From: Planctomycetia bacterium
Lineage (GTDB): Bacteria > Planctomycetota > Planctomycetia > Pirellulales > UBA1268
DNA length: 5,091 nt
Direction of reading: 5' to 3'
NCBI GenBank assembly: GCA_009919445.1
Contig: RGBY01000182.1
Span: 1 to 5,091, forward strand
Shown here piece by piece: positions 1 through 5,091 of this stretch. Under the pieces are notes generated by a model that saw only the letters and a program-made list of their open reading frames with translations, had not been told where the DNA came from and did not search any database. The stretch's first letter is position 1, and each line of letters starts with the position of its first letter. The position numbers and the translations under genes were made by a program.

Positions 1-41
1 CGGTGCGTCTCGCCCTGTCCGGCAGGCTGCGGGCGGGGGTG

Positions 42-57
42 CGTTTCACATGAAACA
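42..57. promoter_or_regulatory. parS-like palindrome (candidate ParB-binding site)
   Basis: The 16-mer CGTTTCACATGAAACA matches the widely conserved bacterial parS consensus TGTTTCACGTGAAACA at 14 of 16 positions. The two differences are the first base and one of the two central bases. Its arms GTTTCA and TGAAAC are perfect inverted repeats around CA. It lies in non-coding DNA just beyond the ahcY terminator, where no gene constrains the sequence. ParB binds parS and organises the origin region for chromosome segregation. The match is read directly from the sequence; the function is inferred. It could instead be an operator for a dimeric regulator of a gene left of the window. Confidence 0.5.
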
Positions 58-76
58 TCAGTCCAGCCGGCAGCTA

Positions 77-120
77 CAAAAAGAGGAAGGCTGCAGGACA
101 AGATGATCCTGCAGCCTTCC
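77..120 (-). terminator. Rho-independent terminator of ahcY
   Basis: A perfect 14-bp inverted repeat (85-98 with 107-120) encloses an 8-base loop. Read on the minus strand, the stem is followed at once by TCTTTTTG, a U-tract suited to intrinsic termination. The hairpin starts 50 bases past the ahcY stop codon. The plus-strand side has no T-run after the stem (it continues CATACG), so it should act only on minus-strand transcripts. Confidence 0.92.
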
Positions 121-132
121 CATACGATCTGG

Positions 133-148
133 CCGGGGAGACCCCCGG
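133..148 (-). other. Small GC hairpin in the ahcY 3' untranslated region
   Basis: CCGGGG (133-138) and CCCCGG (143-148) form a 6-bp all-GC stem with a 4-base loop. It lies between the ahcY stop codon and the terminator hairpin. It has no U-tract of its own, so it is not a second terminator. It might stabilise the mRNA 3' end, but in GC-rich DNA such a short stem can occur by chance. Confidence 0.3.
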
Positions 149-170
149 AGTGGTTCCGAGACGACGCGGT

Positions 171-1484
171 CTAGTACCGGTAGTAGTCTGGCTTGAACGG
201 CCCTTCTACCGAGACGTGGATGTAGGCAGCCTGCTCTGGTGTTAGCTTCGTCAGCTTGACACCCAACTTGTCGAGGTGCAGCCGAGCCACCTCCTCGTCA
301 AGCTGCTTCGGCAGCCGGTAGACACTGATCTCGTACTTCTCTGGGTTTTGCCAGAGCTCGATCTGGGCCAGGACCTGATTAGTGAAACTTGTGCTCATCA
401 CGAACGACGGATGGCCAGTCGCACAGCCAAGGTTCACCAGCCGACCTTCGGCCAGCACAATCACGGACCGGCCCGAGGGCAGTGTGTAGCGATCGACCTG
501 TGGCTTGACCTCTACCTTCTTGATGCCGGCGGTATTCTCCAGCCAGGCGACATCAATCTCGAGGTCGAAGTGCCCAATGTTGCAGATGATGGCATCATCA
601 GGCATCTGCTCGATGTGCTTGCCCAGAATGATGTCACGGCAACCAGTGGCCGTCACGAAGATCTGGCCCTCAGAAGCAGCATCTTCCATGGTGGTGACTT
701 CGTAGCCTTCCATCGCTGCCTGCAGAGCGTTGATGGGGTCAATTTCTGTCACAATCACGCGAGCCCCGAGGCCCTTCATCGCATCGGCACAACCCTTGCC
801 GACATCACCGTAACCAGCAACGACAACAACCTTGCCAGCCACCATGATGTCGGTGGCCCGCTTGATGCCGTCCGCCAGGCTTTCCCGGCAGCCGTAGAGG
901 TTGTCAAACTTGCTCTTTGTGCATGAGTCATTGACGTTGATTGCAGGCAGTTTGAGCTCGCCGCTCTCCTGCATCTGATAGAGGCGGTGCACGCCGGTCG
1001 TGGTCTCTTCTGACAGACCCTTAATGCCACCCAGCAGTTCCGGGAACTTGTCGTGAACCATGGCGGTCAGGTCGCCACCATCGTCGAGAATCAGGTTCAG
1101 AGGCTCACCGTCCGGGAAGAACAGAGTCTGCTCAATGCACCAGTCAAACTCTTCGTCGGTCATGCCTTTCCAGGCGTAGACCGGAATGCCAGCCTTGGCG
1201 ATGGCTGCCGCAGCATGGTCTTGGGTTGAGAAGATGTTGCAACTGCTCCAGGTGACTTCAGCACCGAGTTCAACGAGCGTCTCAATCAAGACTGCTGTTT
1301 GAATCGTCATGTGGAGGCAGCCAGCGATGCGGGCACCGGTAAGCGGCTTGGTCTTGCCATACTTTTCCCGCAGGGCCATTAGCCCCGGCATTTCGTTTTC
1401 AGCCAGCATGATCTCCTTGCGGCCCCAATCGGCCAGGGACATGTCGGCAACTTTGTACGGGAGACGGGTATCAACTTGGGCCAC
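171..1484 (-). CDS. ahcY: Adenosylhomocysteinase (S-adenosyl-L-homocysteine hydrolase)
   Basis: This cytosolic NAD-dependent enzyme reversibly splits S-adenosylhomocysteine into homocysteine and adenosine, removing the product inhibitor of methyltransferases in the activated-methyl cycle. The 437-residue protein is full length and lacks the roughly 40-residue insertion found in many bacterial forms, so it resembles the animal-size version. Family landmarks are intact: LHMT with His58, ILDDGGD with Asp135, SEETTTG with Glu160, NDSCTKSKFDN with Lys190, Asp194 and Asn195, the NAD-binding GYGDVGKG loop (224-231), NIGHFD with His305, and the C-terminal GPFKPDYYRY whose Lys431 and Tyr435 reach the NAD of the neighbouring subunit in known structures. 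The start is GTG at 1484, chosen because an AGGAGGA ribosome site sits just upstream and the protein then begins like other family members (LPYKVADMSLADWGRKEI). The gene ends at TAG and is followed by its own terminator. It lies 203 bp downstream of trpF on the same strand and probably has its own promoter. Confidence 0.98.
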   Translation of the reverse strand: MAQVDTRLPYKVADMSLADWGRKEIMLAENEMPGLMALREKYGKTKPLTGARIAGCLHMTIQTAVLIETLVELGAEVTWSSCNIFSTQDHAAAAIAKAGIPVYAWKGMTDEEFDWCIEQTLFFPDGEPLNLILDDGGDLTAMVHDKFPELLGGIKGLSEETTTGVHRLYQMQESGELKLPAINVNDSCTKSKFDNLYGCRESLADGIKRATDIMVAGKVVVVAGYGDVGKGCADAMKGLGARVIVTEIDPINALQAAMEGYEVTTMEDAASEGQIFVTATGCRDIILGKHIEQMPDDAIICNIGHFDLEIDVAWLENTAGIKKVEVKPQVDRYTLPSGRSVIVLAEGRLVNLGCATGHPSFVMSTSFTNQVLAQIELWQNPEKYEISVYRLPKQLDEEVARLHLDKLGVKLTKLTPEQAAYIHVSVEGPFKPDYYRY

Positions 1485-1488
1485 GGAA

Positions 1489-1495
1489 TCCTCCT
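1489..1495 (-). promoter_or_regulatory. Strong Shine-Dalgarno deciding the ahcY GTG start
   Basis: On the minus strand AGGAGGA ends four bases before the GTG at 1484. The next in-frame ATG is codon 15, inside the conserved N-terminus, so this site settles the GTG as the start. Confidence 0.9.
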
Positions 1496-1499
1496 GGGA

Positions 1500-1537
1500 A
1501 GAGAGTTAGTGTCTCTAGATTGGTGGCCAATGCCACC
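1500..1537 (-). other. Two small hairpins in the ahcY 5' leader
   Basis: GGTGGC (1522-1527) and GCCACC (1532-1537) form a perfect 6-bp stem with a 4-base loop. AGAGA (1500-1504) and TCTCT (1512-1516) form a weaker 5-bp stem with a 7-base loop, just upstream of the Shine-Dalgarno. I looked for the SAH riboswitch expected before some ahcY genes and could not recognise its conserved core here. The stems may tune translation or mRNA stability, or be chance pairings. Confidence 0.3.
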
Positions 1538-1564
1538 GAACGCTCCTTACGCTCATTCGATCTG

Positions 1565-1570
1565 ATTGTA
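1565..1570 (-). promoter_or_regulatory. Possible -10 box for ahcY
   Basis: The minus strand reads TACAAT here, five of six matches to TATAAT, about 80 bases before the ahcY start codon. No convincing -35 hexamer stands 16-18 bp upstream; the best alignment matches about three of six bases and falls at the edge of the inverted repeat at 1590-1611. A weak or activator-dependent promoter would fit, but this is tentative. Confidence 0.3.
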
Positions 1571-1589
1571 ACGGTTTCGCGACTCCTGC

Positions 1590-1611
1590 ACAGCCTGCGC
1601 ACACAGGCTGT
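1590..1611. repeat. 8-bp inverted repeat upstream of ahcY
   Basis: ACAGCCTG and CAGGCTGT are perfect inverted arms separated by six bases. The repeat overlaps the place where a -35 box would sit for the TACAAT at 1565-1570. It could be an operator, or a hairpin ending the trpF message about 77 bases after its stop codon. There is no U-run on either side, so it is not a classical intrinsic terminator. Confidence 0.4.
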
Positions 1612-1687
1612 CAGGGCAATCCGGCGGTAGAAACTGGGGGGTCTGGCTGATCTTCCGGCCAATCACCGCCTGCTTGCAGGGGTCTGG

Positions 1688-2416
1688 TTACGGTCGTGCC
1701 GCAGGGCCACTGCCGACGTCGAAGGCAGCCCGGGCAGCCGTCACGAACCGTGAGACCTTATCAGGGTCTTTCTGGCCGGGGGATGATTCAACGCCGCTGG
1801 CCGTGTCGACCGCCAGCAGTCGGCTGGCCTGGATGGCAGCCGCCACATTCTCCGGAGTGAGGCCGCCAGCCAACGTCGTCGGGATGGGGAGATCGGGGGT
1901 GCTGGCCACCGACTCCCATTCGACGGTGTGCCCGGTGCCTCCCATCTGCCCCGCCGTTGTGCCACGTGAAACCCCCGCATCAACCAGTGCCATTGCGGGA
2001 CGGGCACCGCAGGCCGCCGCAGCATCAATCCATTGCCGCGCCGTCGCCAGGCGGTCGGGGTCGGCGGAGGCTTCGTCGAGACGCACCGCCCGAATGACGG
2101 GATAGGGCCGGAGTTCGTCGCAACGCCAGGGCGGGTCACTCGACTCAGGAGGACCATCAAACAGCCCGTGGAGTTGGATCGCGGTCAGCCCAACCTCTTT
2201 GGCAACTGCCAGCATCTCCCCTGGGGGGCGACCAACAAAGACACCGACGATGGTGATGCCAGCCGGAAGGCTGGCGGCAATGGCGGCGGCCGCGTCAACC
2301 GTCAGGCAGCGGGGTGAGCCGGGAATGAAGTTGAGACCAATGGCATCAGCCCCGGCAGCCGCGATGAGGCGGGCGTCGGCGACCGATGTGACTCCACAGA
2401 TTTTGATTTGGAACAT
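1688..2416 (-). CDS. trpF: Phosphoribosylanthranilate isomerase
   Basis: This single-domain TIM-barrel enzyme performs the Amadori rearrangement of N-(5-phosphoribosyl)anthranilate to CdRP, the third step of tryptophan synthesis from chorismate. The 242-residue protein keeps the family signature in order: KICGVT with catalytic Cys7, GADAIGLNF (22-30), SPR (34-36), VGVF (57-60), IQLHG (80-84), IRAVRL (108-113), LVDAG with the catalytic acid Asp146, GGTG (159-162), and the phosphate-binding LAGGLTPENV (182-191) and VDTASGVES (203-211). It is slightly long for the family, through an acidic and proline-rich stretch near 86-105 and a short C-terminal extension. The start is ATG at 2416, with a GGAG seven bases upstream and KICG immediately following. 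The frame stays open to 2548, but those 44 extra residues do not resemble TrpF. It stands alone, with no other trp gene in the window, which suggests dispersed trp genes rather than a trp operon. It is divergent from the ATPase gene. Confidence 0.96.
   Translation of the reverse strand: MFQIKICGVTSVADARLIAAAGADAIGLNFIPGSPRCLTVDAAAAIAASLPAGITIVGVFVGRPPGEMLAVAKEVGLTAIQLHGLFDGPPESSDPPWRCDELRPYPVIRAVRLDEASADPDRLATARQWIDAAAACGARPAMALVDAGVSRGTTAGQMGGTGHTVEWESVASTPDLPIPTTLAGGLTPENVAAAIQASRLLAVDTASGVESSPGQKDPDKVSRFVTAARAAFDVGSGPAARP
1958..1973. promoter_or_regulatory. Second, weaker parS-like site inside trpF
   Basis: TGTGCCACGTGAAACC matches the parS consensus TGTTTCACGTGAAACA at 13 of 16 positions, or 14 if the fifth base is treated as free, as in the Bacillus-type consensus. 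The central CACGTGAAAC block is perfect. It lies in trpF coding sequence, as parS sites often do, but coding constraint and chance are also possible explanations. Its closeness to the site at 42-57 is the main reason to list it. Confidence 0.35.
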
Positions 2417-2423
2417 GTCGTCA

Positions 2424-2427
2424 CTCC
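2424..2427 (-). promoter_or_regulatory. Shine-Dalgarno deciding the trpF start
   Basis: The minus strand reads GGAG seven bases before the ATG at 2416. This supports starting TrpF at MFQIKICG rather than at an upstream in-frame codon. Confidence 0.75.
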
Positions 2428-2430
2428 GTC

Positions 2431-2467
2431 CTGCTGGTGAGGCCCCCGCTGGGTTGTTTGCCAGCAG
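2431..2467 (-). repeat. Inverted repeat in the trpF leader
   Basis: CTGCTGG (2431-2437) and CCAGCAG (2461-2467) are perfect 7-base inverted arms 23 bases apart. In trpF mRNA the proximal arm ends three bases before the GGAG ribosome site, so folding could influence translation. No Trp-codon-rich leader peptide is visible that would mark a classical attenuator. Confidence 0.3.
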
Positions 2468-2519
2468 AATCTTCTTCGCTGTGCCCAATCGAGTTGATCG
2501 ACCCAACCGGAAAAGTCTA

Positions 2520-2572
2520 TGCACCGCGGCTCTGGTGCAGGAAGTCACGCTCTCTGGTCGACAATACCAGAG
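2520..2572. repeat. Clustered inverted and direct repeats in the divergent promoter region
   Basis: Two small palindromes lie side by side: TGCACC/GGTGCA (2520-2525, 2534-2539) and CTCTGGT/ACCAGAG (2552-2558, 2566-2572). The heptamer CTCTGGT occurs three times in 43 bp, at 2530-2536 and 2552-2558 directly and at 2566-2572 inverted. The region lies between the divergent trpF and ATPase genes, where operators for either would be expected. No good -35/-10 pair was found next to them, so the regulatory role is inferred from position only. Confidence 0.35.
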
Positions 2573-2602
2573 TCTGGGCGAGCCGTTCCTGCAATTCGCG
2601 TC

Positions 2603-2622
2603 CCCGCCGAACCAGCGGCGGG
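2603..2622. repeat. GC-rich inverted repeat upstream of the ATPase gene
   Basis: CCCGCCG and CGGCGGG form a perfect 7-bp stem with a 6-base loop, about 60 bases before the ATPase start. A G-run, a GGCCGGCC palindrome and then a T-rich stretch follow on the plus strand. No plus-strand gene lies upstream to be terminated, so an operator or 5' leader hairpin is more likely than a terminator. Confidence 0.35.
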
Positions 2623-2680
2623 ATGGGGGGCCGGCCCAGTTTCATTTTTGCCCATTTGATTCTTGTCGCCCTCTCCATCT

Positions 2681-4237
2681 ATGCCAACACCACGTCCCTC
2701 CTCGCAGCCTGCTGTTCGTCCCTTCATGACGCTGCCGCGGGTCGCCTCGTTTCATGCTTCCCGCGATGCCCAGGCTGCGCTCGACGGACTCCACCGGGCG
2801 ATTGTCCGGGCTGAGGGAATCGGCCTAGTGATTGGCAGTACCGGCACCGGCAAGTCATTGTTGCTGACCTGTCTGCGGGACAAACTTGAGGGCCGCTTCG
2901 CCGTCGCGTTGCTGGCAGGAGCGCGGATCTGCACCCGCCGTGGCCTCTGGCAGTCAATCCTGGCTGACATTGGCGAACCCTACGCTGGACTCGATGAAGA
3001 AGAGGTGCGGATCGGGCTGGTCGATCGTATTCGTGGTCTGGCCGCCACCGGTGGTGGGCTTGTCGTCTTGGTGGATGAGGCCCAGTCCCCGCGGTTGATC
3101 AATCAGGTCTGCGATCAGGCCCTCCGGCTTGCAGAGCAGCAGGGAATCGACCAGGTCGGCACGGCTGAACTGGCGGCCGCGTGGGAAGAGATTCAGCGCC
3201 TGCCACCACCGCCTGCCATTCAGGCCGCACTAGAGCCGCCAGCATCGCGTGTGATGGAGCCACCGGCTGAAGAGCAGCCTCCCGGGATAACCGAGTCGGT
3301 GACGGCGGCTGGCGAAGAGGCCGGCCTTGGTGCAGTTGAGGATGCCTGCCATAGGGAAACCGCTGACGACGGGGCTGCCAGTATTGAGTTCGGCACACTT
3401 GATGACATCGACGACGGCCTTGTGGGGCATGCTGCTGGAGCGGAAGACTTGGATTGCCAAGATGAAGCCGCGTATCAGTTTGAAACAGTCTCATTCCCAC
3501 AAGCCAAGTCTGCGTCAGATGCTGCAGGACACGATTCGGAAGAGTGGCAGACGGTTGATTGCCGGAGCAGGTGTTCTGAGCAGTTGGATGCCGTGGAGCA
3601 AGGTGAGCAGGCGATTGGCTTCGCGGCCTCACTAGAGGCAACAGAATACGCTGCCCGAGCGCTCTTGGCGGCTGCCGGTGGTGTGATCGACTGTGGAGGA
3701 GATGACGAAGTTATGATGCGGGTGCAGACCCGCCCGCTAGCTGATCGCTTGAACCAGCAGACAGATGACATTGAGCTGATCTTTGATCCTCCGTTCGCTG
3801 TGGAAGATGGTGTCAGCCGTCCCGATCCGTTCGCTGAGATTTTTGCTGATGAAGAGATGGTGGTTGAGCGATTTGTCATGAACGGCCCAGATGATTTTGA
3901 AAATCGTCTCCATGTTGCTAGCCGTGAGGGGCAAATGATGGCTCGCCAACTGCCGGCGTGTGAACTGGCGGCCGCGACTACGCCCGATGAACCGAATGAA
4001 ATTGCAGAAGCTGAGTTTGTGCCGGGGGAAGACGCCGTTGCAGAGGAGCGTGGTGAGCCCGAGCCTGAGATCGAGTCTGATCCTGATGATTCAGACATGG
4101 TGGTCATTGAAGAAGATTTGTATGTCGACCCGCATGCCCCTGAGCCGGCCGTGCAGGCGGTGCGGCTAGGCGATTACTCGCGGCTGTTCGCCCGGCTGCG
4201 GCGTGGCGGGCAACTGGAATCGTCGCGGCAGGCCTGA
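2681..4237 (+). CDS. ExeA/GspA-like AAA ATPase with shortened core and long acidic tail
   Basis: The product (518 residues from ATG 2681) begins with a P-loop domain: Walker A GSTGTGKS at 52-59 and Walker B LVVLVDEAQ at 127-135. PRLINQVCDQALRLA, the sensor-2 and lid helix typical of ExeA/GspA-type ATPases, follows directly at 137-151 and leads to AELAAAWEEIQRLP. In relatives about 100 residues holding sensor 1 and the arginine-rich segment separate these blocks; here Ser136 abuts Pro137 with the frame intact. Residues from about 178 to 494 are an acidic, probably disordered tail with few predicted folds (for example DPFAEIFADEEMVVERF). The last 24 residues turn basic (DYSRLFARLRRG). No signal peptide or membrane segment is seen, so it should be cytoplasmic. 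ExeA proteins use ATP to help assemble secretin or peptidoglycan-crossing machinery, but the substrate of this type is unknown. A TTG at 2663 could add six residues; neither start has a clear Shine-Dalgarno. ATP binding looks possible, while normal hydrolysis is doubtful unless the gap is an assembly error. Confidence 0.85.
   Translation: MPTPRPSSQPAVRPFMTLPRVASFHASRDAQAALDGLHRAIVRAEGIGLVIGSTGTGKSLLLTCLRDKLEGRFAVALLAGARICTRRGLWQSILADIGEPYAGLDEEEVRIGLVDRIRGLAATGGGLVVLVDEAQSPRLINQVCDQALRLAEQQGIDQVGTAELAAAWEEIQRLPPPPAIQAALEPPASRVMEPPAEEQPPGITESVTAAGEEAGLGAVEDACHRETADDGAASIEFGTLDDIDDGLVGHAAGAEDLDCQDEAAYQFETVSFPQAKSASDAAGHDSEEWQTVDCRSRCSEQLDAVEQGEQAIGFAASLEATEYAARALLAAAGGVIDCGGDDEVMMRVQTRPLADRLNQQTDDIELIFDPPFAVEDGVSRPDPFAEIFADEEMVVERFVMNGPDDFENRLHVASREGQMMARQLPACELAAATTPDEPNEIAEAEFVPGEDAVAEERGEPEPEIESDPDDSDMVVIEEDLYVDPHAPEPAVQAVRLGDYSRLFARLRRGGQLESSRQA
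3166..3976 (+). repeat. 16-bp exact direct repeat inside the ATPase gene
   Basis: TGAACTGGCGGCCGCG occurs at 3166-3181 and again at 3961-3976, in the same reading frame, encoding ELAAA both times. The copies flank most of the acidic tail, about 795 bp apart. They could be a trace of internal duplication or simply the common codons of an alanine-rich helix. Confidence 0.5.
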
Positions 4238-4308
4238 TGCAGCTGCCGGCTGATTGCCAGAAAGGAAGTTGTCTCCGGCTGTCGATTTGAGACACTCTGA
4301 AGATAGCC

Positions 4309-5085
4309 ATGACGACAGCCCCCTCAGCCCCACCCCTGTCTGACACCAGCATCCGGCCGCCAGCTGAGCGGGTGCTGGTGATTGCTGCCACCTATCAAGA
4401 GGCCGAAAATGTATTGCGGCTGATTGATGCCGTGCTGCTGGCCGACCCGCTGCTCGATCTGCTGGTGGTCGATGATGACTCGCCTGACGGTACCGGCGAG
4501 CTGGCAATCCAGCGGGCAGCAGATGAGCCGCGGCTGACGGTGATGATCCGGCGGGATCGCCGTGGTCTTGGCAGTGCCGTGAGGGATGGCCTGCATGAGG
4601 CCCGGCGCCGGGGTTACCAGTTGGCTGTGAGTCTGGATGCCGACTTCAGCCATGACCCCGCCGATATTCCTCGGTTGCTCGCTGCGGTTGCACCGCCGGG
4701 CCAGCCACCGGCCGATGTGGTGATTGGTTCACGAAAAATTCATGGCGGCAGCGTGGTCGGCTGGCCACTGTCGCGTCGCATGCTGAGCCGGCTCGTCTGC
4801 TGGTGGACGCATTGGGTCCTCCGCGTGCCTGCCTTCGATAGTTCAAGCGGCTTCCGGGTGATTCGGCTGAGCTTCCTCGATGTTCTGCAGGGTTCCACTG
4901 AGGGCTATGCGATTCAGGAGCAGATGCTTTGGCAGATCCATCGGGCTGGCGGCCGGATTCGTGAGGTACCCATTACTTTTACCCAGCGGCAACGAGGGCT
5001 CAGCAAGGTGGACTGGTGGCAGATGGTGCTGGGGGCTTCCGATCTGGTGCGGCTGGGCTGGGCAACCTGGTTTCAAAGAAAGTGA
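4309..5085 (+). CDS. Family 2 glycosyltransferase, polyprenyl-phosphate mannose synthase (DPM1) type
   Basis: Enzymes of this type transfer a sugar, usually mannose from GDP-mannose, to a polyprenyl phosphate at the cytoplasmic face of the membrane. The lipid-linked sugar then feeds glycan or protein glycosylation. The 258-residue protein is a complete GT-A domain. After a proline-rich leader come VLVIAATYQEAENV (22-35), VVDDDSPDGTG (53-63), the metal- and nucleotide-binding DADFSHDP (110-117), GSRKIHGG (140-147), the WPLSRR segment (152-157), DSSSGFR (177-183), GYAIQEQML (199-207) and PITFTQRQRGLSKV (221-234). These occur in DPM1-type order and spacing. No C-terminal membrane helices follow, so it is the soluble, peripherally attached class; the Trp-rich end (DWWQMVLGASDLVRLGW) may touch the membrane. 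Sugar and lipid specificity cannot be read from the sequence. The ATG at 4309 is the only start after an in-frame TGA at 4288, with a weak GAAG six bases before it. It follows the ATPase gene by 71 bp without a terminator, so co-transcription is plausible. Confidence 0.93.
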   Translation: MTTAPSAPPLSDTSIRPPAERVLVIAATYQEAENVLRLIDAVLLADPLLDLLVVDDDSPDGTGELAIQRAADEPRLTVMIRRDRRGLGSAVRDGLHEARRRGYQLAVSLDADFSHDPADIPRLLAAVAPPGQPPADVVIGSRKIHGGSVVGWPLSRRMLSRLVCWWTHWVLRVPAFDSSSGFRVIRLSFLDVLQGSTEGYAIQEQMLWQIHRAGGRIREVPITFTQRQRGLSKVDWWQMVLGASDLVRLGWATWFQRK

Positions 5086-5091
5086 GGCTGG

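Noticed and set aside
276..926. Plus-strand open frame of 216 codons opposite ahcY
   Set aside because: It lies wholly antisense to the strongly conserved ahcY, has no recognisable protein features or ribosome site, and is a typical open shadow frame in GC-rich DNA.
1471..1662. Minus-strand 63-codon frame in the trpF-ahcY gap
   Set aside because: It runs over the ahcY start in another frame, its product is arginine-rich without motifs, and no ribosome site precedes it. The gap is better read as a leader and promoter.
1485..1687. SAH riboswitch before ahcY
   Set aside because: I checked the minus-strand leader for the conserved core of the ahcY-associated SAH motif and did not find it. Only generic short stems are present.
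1674..2105. Plus-strand frame of 143 codons opposite trpF
   Set aside because: It is antisense to a complete trpF with intact catalytic motifs, and its alanine- and serine-rich product has no recognisable feature.
2417..2548. 44-residue N-terminal extension of TrpF
   Set aside because: TrpF proteins begin at the KICG strand. The extension resembles nothing in the family, and the GGAG site supports the ATG at 2416.
2603..2660. Intrinsic terminator formed by the GC hairpin and the following T-rich stretch
   Set aside because: The T-rich segment starts about 20 bases after the stem and is interrupted, and no plus-strand gene upstream would need termination.
3099..4107. Minus-strand frames of 180 and 210 codons opposite the ATPase tail
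   Set aside because: Their serine-, proline- and arginine-rich translations are what antisense reading of an Asp/Glu/Ala-rich gene gives. Neither has a start signal or domain.

Overview
The window reads as a stretch of chromosomal DNA from a GC-rich bacterium (about 60% G+C by eye). A planctomycete, perhaps of the Pirellulales type, is my best guess. The main reason is an ExeA-like AAA ATPase carrying a long acidic C-terminal tail, next to scattered housekeeping genes. That assignment is an inference from protein style, not from a marker gene.

Layout: positions 1-170 hold no gene. They contain a 16-bp site close to the ParB-binding parS consensus (42-57) and a clear intrinsic terminator (77-120) serving the minus-strand gene beside it. 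Next come two minus-strand genes: ahcY (171-1484, S-adenosylhomocysteine hydrolase, complete, GTG start with a strong Shine-Dalgarno) and, upstream of it, trpF (1688-2416, phosphoribosylanthranilate isomerase, complete). The 203-bp gap between them has a possible ahcY promoter, an 8-bp inverted repeat and two small leader hairpins. A second, weaker parS-like site lies inside trpF (1958-1973).

A 264-bp divergent intergenic region (2417-2680), rich in short inverted repeats, separates trpF from two plus-strand genes. The first (2681-4237) is an ExeA/GspA-type P-loop ATPase joined to a long acidic tail. Its ATPase core jumps directly from Walker B to the sensor-2 region, so roughly 100 residues normal for the family are absent, with the frame kept. 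The second (4309-5085) is a complete DPM1-type family 2 glycosyltransferase (polyprenyl-phosphate mannose synthase-like). The 71-bp gap shows no terminator, so the two may be co-transcribed.

Functionally, ahcY serves the activated-methyl cycle and trpF serves tryptophan synthesis; they share no pathway and are probably just neighbours. The ATPase-glycosyltransferase pair could act in envelope or surface-polymer biology, but only their adjacency suggests this. No mobile element, CRISPR array, tRNA or rRNA was seen. The points most worth checking are the internally shortened ATPase and the two parS-like sites.
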